A stretch of 64,000 bases of DNA, taken from CAZDCZ01 sp964504155. Lineage in GTDB: Bacteria; Bacteroidota; Bacteroidia; Bacteroidales; UBA12077. The notes beneath the pieces are model-generated. The model saw only the letters and a program-made list of their open reading frames with translations. It did no database searches and was not told the origin of the DNA. Each line of letters starts with the position of its first letter. Position 1 is the first letter of the stretch. The position numbers and the translations under genes are program-made. Of the stretch, positions 25,925 to 35,470 are shown one piece after another. Location: positions 5,303 through 69,302 of the forward strand of contig CAZDCZ010000003.1 of the NCBI GenBank assembly GCA_964504155.1, written 5' to 3'.

Positions 25925-26800
25925 TCAGCTAAAAAAACTAATTTTTTCAGCTACTTCTTCCATTAACCAAAACGGTGTAGATGTAGCACCACAAACGCCA
26001 ACAGATTCTCTGTTTTTAAACCATTCTTTGTTTAATTCGTTCTTATTAGACACAAAATAAGTACTTTCATTTTCGCTTTTACAAATATTATATAGCATTT
26101 TCCCATTCGAGCTTTTTACTCCACTAACAAAAACAATAATGTCGTATTTTTTTACAAAGTCGCGTAATTGCTTTTGTCTATTCGACACTGCACCACAGAT
26201 AGTATTTTTTACAGTAAAATCAATATCATTATCACCTTTATTAAGCTTCATTCGATTTTCTATTTCTCGTCGTATTTCTTCGAATCCTTCCAGGCTTTTT
26301 GTTGTTTGAGAAAATAATACAATAGGTTTCGAAAAATCTATTTTATCAAGATCCTCAGTGTCAGAAACAATAATTGCGTCTCCATCGACCTGACCAACTA
26401 AACCGTTAACTTCGGCATGCCCCTTTTTACCGTAAATTATAATTTGTCCTTCTCTGCTATAAATCTCTTGATGATATTTTCTTACACTATTTTGTAATTT
26501 TAATACAACAGGGCAAGAAGCATCAATAAGCTCAATATTATTTTCTTCAGCAATTTTATACGTCTCGGGTGGTTCGCCATGAGCACGAATTAACACTTTT
26601 GTATTTTTTAAATTTTTAAACTTCTCGTGATTTATAGTAATTAAACCTTTCTCTTCCAATCGACTCATTTCTTCATTGTTATGAACAATATCGCCTAAAC
26701 AATATAGATTATCAGTTTTTTCAAGTCCTTTTTCTGCCAAATCTATTGCATTAACAACACCAAAACAAAAACCCGATTTTTCATCAATTTCAACAATCAT
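25925..26800 (-). CDS. ispH: 4-hydroxy-3-methylbut-2-enyl diphosphate reductase
   Basis: The 291-residue IspH (LytB) performs the last step of the MEP pathway, making IPP and DMAPP with a [4Fe-4S] cluster. The three cluster cysteines are C12 (SGFCFGV), C96 (ASCPVV) and C202 (TICGAVSNRQ). IRAHGEPPE and VNGLVGQV are conserved active-site segments. It lies between cmk (21 nt upstream) and priA (28 nt downstream) on the same strand. Its presence shows the organism uses the MEP rather than the mevalonate route. Confidence 0.97.
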   Translation of the reverse strand: MIVEIDEKSGFCFGVVNAIDLAEKGLEKTDNLYCLGDIVHNNEEMSRLEEKGLITINHEKFKNLKNTKVLIRAHGEPPETYKIAEENNIELIDASCPVVLKLQNSVRKYHQEIYSREGQIIIYGKKGHAEVNGLVGQVDGDAIIVSDTEDLDKIDFSKPIVLFSQTTKSLEGFEEIRREIENRMKLNKGDNDIDFTVKNTICGAVSNRQKQLRDFVKKYDIIVFVSGVKSSNGKMLYNICKSENESTYFVSNKNELNKEWFKNRESVGVCGATSTPFWLMEEVAEKISFFS

Positions 26801-26821
26801 AACAATTTTTTGATATCTAAA

Positions 26822-27514
26822 TTACTCTAAATACTTATTTATAATGTTCATTATCCATTCGAACTGTTCTTCTCTGCTTAAATTACTATTATCTAACTCT
26901 ATTGAATCGCTAGCTTTTCGTAATGGACTTTCGGTTCTGTTTTCGTCGAGATAATCTCTTTCTCTTACATTCTTGCTAATATCGTCGTAACTAACATCCT
27001 CGCCTTTCTCAATCAACTCATTATATCGTCGCTTGGCTCTCGACTCTACATCGGCTGTCATAAATATTTTTATATTGGCATTCGGAAAAACCACTGTTCC
27101 AATATCTCTGCCATCCATAACAATCTCGCTATCGCTTCCCATTTCTTGTTGCAATTTAACCATTCTTGCACGCACAAATGCATATTTACTGATTAAACTA
27201 ACCGTATTCGAAACTTCCATCTTTCGTATTTCATCTTCAACATTCTCGTTATTCAAAAATATATCCTGATGCTTTCGAGCTTCATTGTATTTAAAATTGA
27301 TATGAATATTATCTAATATATTTTTCAACTTTACTTCATCAACAATATTATTCTCTACTACCCCATTTCTGATTGCAAACAAAGTTACAGCTCTATACAT
27401 AGCTCCACTATCTATATATCTATAACCTAGCGATTTTGCTATTTCTTTTGCTAAAGTACTCTTCCCCGACGACGAATATCCGTCTATTGCAATAATTATT
27501 TTTTTCTTACTCAT
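26822..27514 (-). CDS. cmk: Cytidylate kinase
   Basis: The 230-residue enzyme phosphorylates CMP/dCMP with ATP. Walker A GYSSSGKST at 12-20, then YIDSGAMYRAVTLFA, the CMP-binding MDGRDIGTVVFPNA, and the LID-region RAKRRYNEL are all present. Length is usual for Cmk. A -7-type element (TAAATTTG, 27555-27548) lies about 34 bp upstream, and the 40-bp sequence duplicated around the ATPase gene begins right next to it. In related genomes porQ usually lies near cmk. Here a 1.3-kb ATPase insertion separates them. Confidence 0.96.
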   Translation of the reverse strand: MSKKKIIIAIDGYSSSGKSTLAKEIAKSLGYRYIDSGAMYRAVTLFAIRNGVVENNIVDEVKLKNILDNIHINFKYNEARKHQDIFLNNENVEDEIRKMEVSNTVSLISKYAFVRARMVKLQQEMGSDSEIVMDGRDIGTVVFPNANIKIFMTADVESRAKRRYNELIEKGEDVSYDDISKNVRERDYLDENRTESPLRKASDSIELDNSNLSREEQFEWIMNIINKYLE

Positions 27515-27558
27515 TTATCTATTTTGTATTGAAATAAAATCAAACAACAAATTTACAT

Positions 27559-27598
27559 TTAATAATTTTTACTGAAAATTGAAAAGGAATATTTATTA
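27559..27598. repeat. 40-bp direct repeat, copy A (cmk side of the ATPase insertion)
   Basis: This 40-bp sequence recurs at 28940-28979 in the same orientation with only two mismatches. Copy A sits directly upstream of cmk. The two copies exactly bracket the AAA/DUF4143 ATPase gene, suggesting that gene was inserted with duplication of the old porQ-cmk spacer. Confidence 0.85.
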
Positions 27599-27747
27599 TA
27601 AGAATATTCAACTTAACAGCCAGAATCAGCTAGCATGCATCTATAAAACCCAGCATGCACAAATTAGAATCATTTCAAAAGTTTTTGATATAAATAAGAA
27701 TTTAAAGAATATAGTAAACTTTATAAATTTCTATTAGATATGATGAT

Positions 27748-28881
27748 CTATTTAATCCAATTCTCAAAATTATTTCTGTTTATAATTTCAAATGATGAAT
27801 CAGGGTAAGCCTTTTTCCATTGACTTGGTATTTTTACTTTCGTTTCTTTCCATTTAAATTCATATCCGAATAAGCTTCCATCACGTTCTTCAACCCAATC
27901 AATTTCTTGTTGTTCATAAGTTCTCCAAAAATAATTATTAGATGAAATTCGATTATATTCTTGATATTTTATTCTTTCACTAATCATATAATTTTCCCAT
28001 AATTGTCCAATGTCATTTCGTGCTTCTATAGAATTAAAATTTGCTATAACGGCATTTCTTATTCCATTATCTAGGAAATACCATCTTGAGTTTTTTGTTA
28101 TTTCTTTTCTAAGATTCCTACTAAAGCCCTCTACTTTATGAAGTATATAAATTTTACTCAACAAATCTAAATACTTTTCAACTGTATTTTTGCTAATCGA
28201 TAATTGTTTACCCAATTCTTGCAAGGACACTTCTCCTCCAATCTGAAAAGCAATTAAACGTAAAAGGTTGAATATTTTTTGCGAATTTTTTATATTTTCA
28301 TAAACAAGAATGTCTTTTAATAAATATGAGCTTATCATTTCATTTAAATAGTCAATTTTATCATCTCTATTTGGTAAATGGAGTAATTCGGGATAATTAC
28401 CAAAAATAAGTCTTTCTCTTACTTTATCAATTTTAGAAACAGTATTTTCAACTTGATTATATTCCCTTTCTGATAATGCAAATAAGTTAAACGAATATTT
28501 TCTTCCTGTTAATGGTTCGCCGGCTTCTTTATATATATCAAATGATGATGAACCTGAAATAATAATTTTTAATCCCTTTATTTCATCAATCATAAGTTTC
28601 AATTTTAATCCAATTTCAGGTATTTTTTGTGCTTCATCAATATATAATAGTTTATATGTCCCTATTAGCTGTTTATAATTCTCTACAGTTCTTACTGCAA
28701 GCTTATCATGTACATTAATATCTTCCCCATTCAAAGCAATAAAAGGCTCATTCAATATTTTTAAGATTTGCTTTACAAGAACTGTTTTCCCAACCCTTCT
28801 TGCTCCAAAAACTATTACAACTTTATTTGCTTTAATCTTATTTAATACAATTTCCGACAAGTCTCTGACTAAATATCTCAT
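27748..28881 (-). CDS. AAA-family ATPase with DUF4143 C-terminal domain
   Basis: I choose the ATG at 28881 (MRYLVRDLSEIVLNKI), which gives 377 residues and puts VIVFGARRVGKTVLVKQ at the usual distance from the N-terminus. A longer TTG-initiated version from 28932 is possible. Walker A is GARRVGKT, Walker B LLYIDEAQ, sensor-like IIISGSSSFDIY. The C-terminal domain has a winged helix (LGKQLSISKNTVEKYLDLL) and an end resembling a PD-(D/E)XK-like fold (EIDWVEERDGSLFGYEFKW). This family is abundant, patchily distributed and of unknown role, often linked to toxin-like or defence elements. It is flanked by a 40-bp direct repeat, so it looks acquired. Confidence 0.85.
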   Translation of the reverse strand: MRYLVRDLSEIVLNKIKANKVVIVFGARRVGKTVLVKQILKILNEPFIALNGEDINVHDKLAVRTVENYKQLIGTYKLLYIDEAQKIPEIGLKLKLMIDEIKGLKIIISGSSSFDIYKEAGEPLTGRKYSFNLFALSEREYNQVENTVSKIDKVRERLIFGNYPELLHLPNRDDKIDYLNEMISSYLLKDILVYENIKNSQKIFNLLRLIAFQIGGEVSLQELGKQLSISKNTVEKYLDLLSKIYILHKVEGFSRNLRKEITKNSRWYFLDNGIRNAVIANFNSIEARNDIGQLWENYMISERIKYQEYNRISSNNYFWRTYEQQEIDWVEERDGSLFGYEFKWKETKVKIPSQWKKAYPDSSFEIINRNNFENWIK

Positions 28882-28939
28882 AATAGCGTCATTGTTTTGA
28901 CGCAATTTAGCATTATTGTATTTCAATTCCAAACTTCCA

Positions 28940-28979
28940 TTAATAATTTTTACTAAAAATTGAAAAGGGATATTTATTA
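28940..28979. repeat. 40-bp direct repeat, copy B (porQ side of the ATPase insertion)
   Basis: Second copy of the sequence at 27559-27598, 38 of 40 bases identical, starting 7 bp downstream of the porQ stop codon and ending at the edge of the ATPase coding frame. Confidence 0.85.
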
Positions 28980-28986
28980 CAAAAAA

Positions 28987-30042
28987 TTATCTTTTATAAA
29001 ACCTTCCTAAATTTGTTGATATTGAAAAATAATCTGTTGCTCCGGCAAGATGATAAGAAGAGCGTCCGTAACTTAAATAAAAGTCGGATATTTTAATCCC
29101 AAAACCAAAAGAAAAACCTACAGTTGATGTTTTCGATTCTATAAGCATTTCTTTTCGTCGTCGGTAATTATATCCGGCTCGAATATATAAATTTTCGACA
29201 GGTGTAAACTCTATTCCCAAAATTACATGTCGCATAAGCATATCTGAATATTTATCGATATTCGATTGCTTTGTTTGCTCTTCCATAAAAGGATCTAGTT
29301 CCGATTCTTTGTCGTTTGGATTTTCGTATGTAAGATCCGGAGTTTCAAGATGATCGAGAACAACAGAAAAGCGAAAAGGTGCATGTAGCAATTTTTTCGA
29401 TATTCCCATCTGAACATTAAATGGCAACGCTTCTCTTGTTGATGCATATGTTTTAAACTGCATCCCAAAATTTTTAATTACTAATGCAGCCGTAAAATTT
29501 TTCATTTTATTAATATATAATAAACCACCATCGGCAGCAAATCCAAATGATGTATACCTTTCTAAATTCGACAAAATTGGCTTCGCATTCACTCCAAAAA
29601 ATAAAACACTATCGATAATCGACCGGGAATATACTATATTAAAAGCATATTCAGCTGCATGAAAATTTCCGGTAACTTGACCTTTTTCGTTTGCAGCAAT
29701 AAATTTACCATAATTAATATACTGCAAACCTCCGGCAAACATTCCCTTACTGTTAATTTTACGAGCATACGATATATAACCATAATTAATATCGGTAAAA
29801 TAATTAACATAATTAATTGCCATACTGTTATTCATCGACTCATTCAATAAGGCAGGATTATTATATATCAAACTTATATCGTTATCGTTAATGGCATTTA
29901 CAGAACTTCCTAAAGCTGCAACTCTAGCACTAGTAGTTAGTTCTAAAAAATTATATGTTGATGTACCACCAATTTGAGCAAAGATATTTAAGCCCATAAA
30001 CTGCAGCAATGTTATTAATATATATCTGGCGAATATTTTCAT
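28987..30042 (-). CDS. porQ: Type IX secretion system protein PorQ
   Basis: The 351-residue protein has a signal peptide (about 1-22, ending NIFAQ) and an outer-membrane beta-barrel-like body. Family pattern: GGTSTYNFLELTTSARVAAL near the mature N-terminus, D-N-D-I-S-L-I-Y-N-N-P-A-L-L, and later FHAAEYAFNIVYSR. PorQ interacts with the PorZ/PorU machinery that attaches T9SS substrates to the cell surface. The C-terminus ends in an amphipathic strand (FSISTNLGRFYKR) typical of outer-membrane barrels. T9SS core genes are not in this window, but a substrate with a sorting domain is (41767-42396). Confidence 0.9.
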   Translation of the reverse strand: MKIFARYILITLLQFMGLNIFAQIGGTSTYNFLELTTSARVAALGSSVNAINDNDISLIYNNPALLNESMNNSMAINYVNYFTDINYGYISYARKINSKGMFAGGLQYINYGKFIAANEKGQVTGNFHAAEYAFNIVYSRSIIDSVLFFGVNAKPILSNLERYTSFGFAADGGLLYINKMKNFTAALVIKNFGMQFKTYASTREALPFNVQMGISKKLLHAPFRFSVVLDHLETPDLTYENPNDKESELDPFMEEQTKQSNIDKYSDMLMRHVILGIEFTPVENLYIRAGYNYRRRKEMLIESKTSTVGFSFGFGIKISDFYLSYGRSSYHLAGATDYFSISTNLGRFYKR

Positions 30043-30338
30043 TTCTTATTTTTATAATTTACTAAAATACAACCATATTTTATAATCTATCGATTTTTAC
30101 TATAATTTCTAAAACAAATTTTAAATCATAAATACTTAACGAATAGATATAAATATTAGTATTAAAACATAATTATTAGCTTCTATATTTTATCTTTGCA
30201 ATTTGAAATACATCTTTACAAAAAAAATCATTTAAGAAGATAAAAAAGTCAATGACTGAAATAAATACTGAAACACGCATGAGTATAATTAAAATATGTG
30301 TGAAATAATTTCTAAGCATAGACAAGATATTCAAACAG
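30043..30338. other. Intergenic region between divergent porQ and lipid kinase genes
   Basis: 296 bp of AT-rich sequence. A -7-like TATCTTTG at 30191-30198 points toward the lipid kinase gene but no matching -33 TTTG is found. No small gene, RNA or repeat was recognised. Confidence 0.5.
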
Positions 30339-31283
30339 ATGAAAGATAAAGAATACATAATAATTATAAATCCTATTTCGGGAAGAAAAAACAACAGTAA
30401 TATTTCTAAAATAATACATACTTATTTTAGTTCTATAAATATTCCACATAAAATAATATATACTAAATTCAAAGACGAAGCCCCAAGTATAGTAAAAGAA
30501 TATCTCGACAAAGGACATACTACATTTATTGCTGTTGGAGGAGACGGAACGGTAAACGAAATTGCCAAAACTCTTGTAAACACAAAAGCAAGATTAGGAA
30601 TTATTCCGAAAGGTTCGGGAAATGGGCTAGCTCGACATTTAGGAATTCCATTAAGACTTAATGCTGCTTTAGATAATATTAAAAAATCACATACCGAATC
30701 TATCGATTATGGAACTTTGAACGAAAATTGTTTTTTCTGTACTTCGGGTATTGGTTTCGATGCTCATATAGGAAATGTATTCTCAAAAGCATCGAAACGA
30801 GGTCCCTTTACTTATTTTAAAGCTACAATAAAAGAATGTTTCAAATATAAAGCACAAGATTACAAATTATCTTTCGACGGAAAAACTATCTCGAAAAAAG
30901 CATTTCTTATAACTTTTGCCAATGCATCGCAATATGGGAATAATGCTGTAATTGCACCTAAAGCAAAAATTAACGATGGAGTATTAGATGTTGTAATTAT
31001 TAAACCATTTGATTTATTATATGCCCCAATTATTGGTTTACAATTATTTAGTCACACTATTGACAAAAGTAAATTTATTGAAACTTTTACTTGCAAAGAA
31101 ATAAGTATTGAACGAGAAAAACCTGATGTTATTCACTTCGATGGCGAACCTCTACAAGAAGACAAGATACTTAACATAAAAATTACCCATAATGCCCTTA
31201 ATGTTATTACTCCTATTAAAAAAACACGCTATACATCAACAAATTTAAACAATAACCAAAAATTATACTGCCTTAAGACTTAG
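30339..31283 (+). CDS. Diacylglycerol/lipid kinase family protein (YegS/DagK-like)
   Basis: The 314-residue soluble kinase has the diacylglycerol-kinase catalytic signature GGDGT at 67-71 (VGGDGTVNEIAKTL), the adjoining GIIPKGSGNGLARHLG, and the C-terminal IHFDGEPL that closes the active site. It phosphorylates diacylglycerol, sphingolipid-type long-chain bases or undecaprenol, depending on the member. Bacteroidota make sphingolipids, so the substrate is open. It converges with the lytic transglycosylase gene, and the two share the bidirectional terminator at 31332-31384. Confidence 0.88.
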   Translation: MKDKEYIIIINPISGRKNNSNISKIIHTYFSSINIPHKIIYTKFKDEAPSIVKEYLDKGHTTFIAVGGDGTVNEIAKTLVNTKARLGIIPKGSGNGLARHLGIPLRLNAALDNIKKSHTESIDYGTLNENCFFCTSGIGFDAHIGNVFSKASKRGPFTYFKATIKECFKYKAQDYKLSFDGKTISKKAFLITFANASQYGNNAVIAPKAKINDGVLDVVIIKPFDLLYAPIIGLQLFSHTIDKSKFIETFTCKEISIEREKPDVIHFDGEPLQEDKILNIKITHNALNVITPIKKTRYTSTNLNNNQKLYCLKT

Positions 31284-31331
31284 ATTTTAACATCTAATTC
31301 TATTTTTATTTTGCTTATATAAAATTAACTC

Positions 31332-31384
31332 AAAAGAAGCTGTACAAAAAAGTGAAGTTTTAATTTTTGTACAGCTTCTTTTTT
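31332..31384. terminator. Bidirectional terminator between convergent genes
   Basis: Perfect inverted repeat AAAAGAAGCTGTACAAAAA / TTTTTGTACAGCTTCTTTT with a 14-nt loop. It has T-tracts on both strands, so it serves both the lipid kinase (stop at 31283) and the transglycosylase, whose stop codon lies in its right edge. Confidence 0.9.
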
Positions 31385-32930
31385 ATATCTTCTTTTTTAT
31401 TTTTATCTTTTGTCCGGGCTTAATTTTTTTTGCATTAGGGAGTTTATTCAATCGCAAAATATCATAATCGCTAACACCCGGATATTTTTTTGCTATTTCC
31501 CAAACAGTATCTCCGCTTTTTACTTTGTAATAAACATAATCGGAATTACTACTATTAGTTTCAACAGATACTGTAGAACTAAGAACAGACTTGCCTATAC
31601 TTCTTTGTTTCTTTTCAAACGACATTGAATTTATCTTCCTGTAATAACTTGCCTTGCTTTTAGGAACATAAACAACTAATTTTTGTCCACTACGTATTCT
31701 ACTTCCGCGAATACGATTCCAATATTTTAAATCGGATAAACCAACATTAAACCATTCTGAGATAAATCCTAAATTATCGCCAGGTTTAATAGTATAATAA
31801 ACTTTTGCTTTCCCAGAAGGGGGTTGATATACATAATGCGATTTCTTAGGACTCTTAATAGTATTATCTTTATTAAAATATATAGACTTTTTATAGGCAA
31901 AAATAGAATCTTGCAATTCGATAAAATTACCTGAATACGCCAGAGGCAAGATTAATACTTGTCTCGAAGCTTTAGCAGGAATTATATTTAATTTATATTG
32001 AGGATTTAAATCGCTCAATTGTTTTAACGGAATATTTAAAACTTCCGACACTTGTTTTAAATGTAAATTATCATTAATTATAATTGTATCGGTAGCCAAA
32101 GTTATCTTAGGTCTTTGATAATGTAAATTATGCTCTTTATAATAACTCATAGCATAAGAAGCTGCAATATATGCAGGCACATATCCCCTAGTTTCTCTAG
32201 GTAAGTAATAATAAATATCCCAAAAATTACGATTCCCTCCGGCTCTTCTTATAGCTTTACTAACATTTCGTGGCCCACAATTATATGCAGCAATAGCTAA
32301 AGTCCAGTCATCAAATATATCGTACAAATCGCTTAAAAATCGTGCTGCAGCATCGGTCGATTTTATAGGATCTCGACGTTCATCAACATACGAGTTAATT
32401 GTAAGATTATACATACGTGCTGTACCATACATAAATTGCCATAAACCTGTAGCTCCTACACGAGAGACAGCTCTTGGGTTAAGTGCCGATTCTATCACAG
32501 CCATATATTTTAATTCGGTAGGCAAACCATATTTCTCGAAAGTCTTTTCAAATATCGGAAAGTAATAATCAGACATACCAAGCATATATTGCACATTAGC
32601 ACGTCGTTTTTTTACATATACATAAATATAGTTTTTTACTATTTTATTATAGGTAAGATCTATTACCGATGGAATTTTACTTAATCGTTCAATATATACA
32701 GAATCCGGAACATCACAAATTTCCGGATCAACAACTATCGAATCGGGATATTGTGATTTTATGGCATTTTTTATATACCATAAATCAATAAGACTATCTA
32801 AATTATCAACATAATTATTTTCTAAAACAGCACAATCTAAGCTATCTTTCTCGTTAAATGAACCATATGCAGTATCTATCGATAATAGATATAATAATAC
32901 AATTACAAATAAGGTATATTTTATTTTCAT
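31383..32930 (-). CDS. Membrane-bound lytic murein transglycosylase with LysM repeats (MltD-like)
   Basis: The 515-residue protein has an N-terminal signal peptide (about 1-23), then an SLT domain with catalytic Glu147 in VIESALNP. ATGLWQFMYGTARMY and LAIAAYNCGPRNVSKAI complete the family's motifs. LysM peptidoglycan-binding modules lie at about 345-395 (YTIKPGDNLGFISEWFNV) and 468-515 (YKVKSGDTVWEIAKKYPGV), with a weaker one near 285-320. It cleaves peptidoglycan glycan strands to anhydro-muropeptides. Its gene follows parA-parB-DUF5683 on the same strand after a 117-nt gap, an order seen in other Bacteroidota. Confidence 0.93.
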   Translation of the reverse strand: MKIKYTLFVIVLLYLLSIDTAYGSFNEKDSLDCAVLENNYVDNLDSLIDLWYIKNAIKSQYPDSIVVDPEICDVPDSVYIERLSKIPSVIDLTYNKIVKNYIYVYVKKRRANVQYMLGMSDYYFPIFEKTFEKYGLPTELKYMAVIESALNPRAVSRVGATGLWQFMYGTARMYNLTINSYVDERRDPIKSTDAAARFLSDLYDIFDDWTLAIAAYNCGPRNVSKAIRRAGGNRNFWDIYYYLPRETRGYVPAYIAASYAMSYYKEHNLHYQRPKITLATDTIIINDNLHLKQVSEVLNIPLKQLSDLNPQYKLNIIPAKASRQVLILPLAYSGNFIELQDSIFAYKKSIYFNKDNTIKSPKKSHYVYQPPSGKAKVYYTIKPGDNLGFISEWFNVGLSDLKYWNRIRGSRIRSGQKLVVYVPKSKASYYRKINSMSFEKKQRSIGKSVLSSTVSVETNSSNSDYVYYKVKSGDTVWEIAKKYPGVSDYDILRLNKLPNAKKIKPGQKIKIKKKI

Positions 32931-33047
32931 TTTATAATCAATTTTAATGTAACAAATAACAAATTAAACACTGCTTTTTAAACAGCATTATTAACAACGA
33001 TTATTAAAATTTGATTTGTTAGTGCAAATATGAAGCGAATATAAGAA

Positions 33048-33623
33048 TTAGAATTTAAAACTACACCTAATTCCTATTGCATTTTGATTAGAATAATTAT
33101 TTATCATAGATGGTTCGAGGCGAAAAGACAAATCATCGGAAACATTATAGTCAAATAAATGAGCATCAACTGTAGCATCGATAACATTAAGAATATAAAT
33201 AGCAGATAGCCCTATTATATTATAATCGCGATTACGTCTATAGTTATCCTTAATACTCTTTACTATTTTGGATGAATAATACACTTCGTAATGATCTATA
33301 ATTCCGTTCTCCATATCGTAATAAGCATTTTTATACTTATTATATTCGGCATTATTATGATTAAAATAATAAATAAATGTGCCGGCAGCTCCATAAATTA
33401 TAGGTATTTTCCAATACTTTTTATTGTAAGCTTGCCCTAAGCCCGGAATAACAGCAGAATACATAGTAGCTTTATGTGGAGAATGCTTTTTTAACAGTTT
33501 ATTTACATTCTCTACATCAAAAGCTTTTTCTTTTTTTGTTTCTTGAGCATTTAAAACTATTACAGAAACAAAAAAGATAACTATAACAAAAAAAAATCTT
33601 TTTAGAAAAAAATTATACAGCAA
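33048..33623 (-). CDS. DUF5683 domain-containing membrane/secreted protein
   Basis: The 191-residue protein has a strong N-terminal signal-like helix (about 9-27, ending NAQE). It then has KATMYSAVIPGLGQAYNKKYWKIPIIYGAAGTFIYYF, a glycine/proline-rich hydrophobic segment that defines DUF5683. A second hydrophobic stretch covers about 135-155. Function is unknown. It is closely linked to parB (20 nt upstream), as in many Bacteroidota genomes. Confidence 0.85.
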   Translation of the reverse strand: MLYNFFLKRFFFVIVIFFVSVIVLNAQETKKEKAFDVENVNKLLKKHSPHKATMYSAVIPGLGQAYNKKYWKIPIIYGAAGTFIYYFNHNNAEYNKYKNAYYDMENGIIDHYEVYYSSKIVKSIKDNYRRNRDYNIIGLSAIYILNVIDATVDAHLFDYNVSDDLSFRLEPSMINNYSNQNAIGIRCSFKF

Positions 33624-33643
33624 GATTATTACTTTTAAGAATA

Positions 33644-34519
33644 TTATTTTTTGCTCATATCGATAACACTCATTATTCTTTCTAAATCTTCATCAGATTT
33701 AAATGGAATAACTATTTTCCCTGCTCCTTTACTATTTCTTTTCAAATCGATTTTTGAATCGAAAAAATTACCAAGATGATTTTTTAATTGAATATATTCT
33801 TCTTCAAGTTTTATTTTTCCATCTTTCTTAGGATTCTCTGAACTTGGGTTATTTATATTTCTAACTAACTCTTCAGATTTTCTTACAGAAAGACCTCCGT
33901 CAATAATCTTATAATATGTTTTTAATTGAGTTTTTGCATTCTCAATATTTACAAGAGCTCTGGCATGCCCCATAGAGATCTGTTTATCGCGTATTCCAAG
34001 CTGAATTTCAGCAGGTAATTTTAATAAACGCAAATAATTCGATACAGTAGATCTTTTCTTTCCAACTCTATCGCTCATGCTTTCTTGAGTAAGTCTACAC
34101 TCTTCTATTAATCGTTGATAACTAATAGCTATCTCAATTGCATCAAGGTCTTCGCGTTGAATATTTTCAACCAAAGCCAACTCTAACAATTCCTGATCTT
34201 CGGCAAAACGAACAAATGCCGGCATTCTTTTTAGCCCGGCAATCTGAGAAGCTCGAAACCGGCGTTCCCCGGCAATCAGCTGAAATTTATGATTATTAAT
34301 TTTCCGTACAGTAATTGGTTGTATTATTCCCAATTCCTTTATTGAAGTAGCAAGTTCGTTTAATGCTTCTTCATCGAAATTTTTTCTTGGTTGAAATGGG
34401 TTTACTTCAATTTTGTTAATATCAATCTCGTTAACAGAATCGGCAGTAACTGTCTTCTCTAGCCCTGCATCATCAATTAATGCTCCCAATCCTTTCCCTA
34501 ATGCGTTTCTTTTAGCCAT
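33644..34519 (-). CDS. parB: Chromosome-partitioning protein ParB (Spo0J family)
   Basis: The 291-residue protein begins with the ParA-interacting MAKRNALGKGLGALIDD. It has the CTPase/ParB box GERRFRASQIAGL preceded by IIQPITVR, and a helix-turn-helix with LTQESMSDRVGKKRSTVSNYLRLLKLP for parS recognition, then a C-terminal dimerisation region. Length is typical. It is translated 38 nt downstream of parA in a two-gene unit for chromosome segregation. Confidence 0.97.
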   Translation of the reverse strand: MAKRNALGKGLGALIDDAGLEKTVTADSVNEIDINKIEVNPFQPRKNFDEEALNELATSIKELGIIQPITVRKINNHKFQLIAGERRFRASQIAGLKRMPAFVRFAEDQELLELALVENIQREDLDAIEIAISYQRLIEECRLTQESMSDRVGKKRSTVSNYLRLLKLPAEIQLGIRDKQISMGHARALVNIENAKTQLKTYYKIIDGGLSVRKSEELVRNINNPSSENPKKDGKIKLEEEYIQLKNHLGNFFDSKIDLKRNSKGAGKIVIPFKSDEDLERIMSVIDMSKK

Positions 34520-34557
34520 TCTCCTACAAAATAATAAAGTAAATAATATGTGTTAAG

Positions 34558-35358
34558 TTATTCTACAACTTTTTCTTCGTTGCTAATATTGGTGTTATTG
34601 TTTTTTTGTAATATTTCTCGTGCTAGGTTAAGATAATTTACTGCTCCTTTAGAATTTGCATCATAAAGTATTGCAGGTTTTCCATAACTTGGTGATTCGC
34701 TAAGCTTAATATTTCTTTGAATAATTGTATCAAATACCATTGATGCGAAATGTTTTTTAACCTCATCAACAACCTGATTTGCTAGTCTTAAACGAGCATC
34801 ATACATTGTAAGTAAGAAACCTTCGATTTCTAAATTTTTATTTAATCGCGATTGAATAATTTTAATGGTATTTAGTAATTTCCCTAATCCTTCTAAAGCA
34901 TAATATTCGCATTGAACAGGTATTAATACAGAGTCGGCTGCAGTAAGAGCGTTTACGGTTATTAATCCAAGCGAAGGAGAACAATCGATTAATATATAAT
35001 CGTAATCGTCTCTAATTTTCTCAATAACTTTTATTAGCATAAATTCTCGGTCGGGCTGATTTAACATTTCTATTTCAGCTCCTACTAAATCAATATGCGA
35101 TGGTATTAAATCTAAATTTTCTATTTCGCTGTTTAAGATTATACTTTTAGGATCAACATCATCAATTAAACATTCGTATATACTGGTTTTTATTGCTCGA
35201 GTATCGAAACCTGTTCCCGATGTGGCATTTGCCTGAGGGTCGGCATCTATAATAAGAACTTTCTTCTCTAATACTGCTAAACTTGCCGCTAAGTTAATAG
35301 CCGAAGTAGTTTTCCCAACTCCTCCTTTTTGATTCGCTAATGCAATTACTTTTGCCAT
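34558..35358 (-). CDS. parA: Chromosome-partitioning ATPase ParA (Soj family)
   Basis: The 266-residue ATPase has the deviant Walker A KGGVGKTT at 11-18, IIDADPQANATSG (A'), and IDCSPSLGLITVNAL (Walker B). It moves ParB-parS complexes over the nucleoid. The short form without an N-terminal HTH marks it as the chromosomal type. It heads the parA-parB-DUF5683 unit. The 200-bp region upstream (35359-35558) contains two palindromes described separately. A -7-like TATTTTTG lies at 35434-35427, without a good -33. Confidence 0.97.
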   Translation of the reverse strand: MAKVIALANQKGGVGKTTSAINLAASLAVLEKKVLIIDADPQANATSGTGFDTRAIKTSIYECLIDDVDPKSIILNSEIENLDLIPSHIDLVGAEIEMLNQPDREFMLIKVIEKIRDDYDYILIDCSPSLGLITVNALTAADSVLIPVQCEYYALEGLGKLLNTIKIIQSRLNKNLEIEGFLLTMYDARLRLANQVVDEVKKHFASMVFDTIIQRNIKLSESPSYGKPAILYDANSKGAVNYLNLAREILQKNNNTNISNEEKVVE

Positions 35359-35470
35359 ATATATCGATTTTTAATTTCTAATATTGAGTGTTCTAATTTA
35401 AGTTAAAAATTTTAAAATAAGAAATCCAAAAATACAATTTTAATGTATTATTATAATTGAAGTAATTAAG

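Noticed and set aside
27627..27661. Repeated AGCATGCA words between the ATPase and cmk genes as a terminator or element end
   Set aside because: The words are short and self-palindromic, with no stem-loop plus T-tract, and they are not mirrored at the other end of the insertion.
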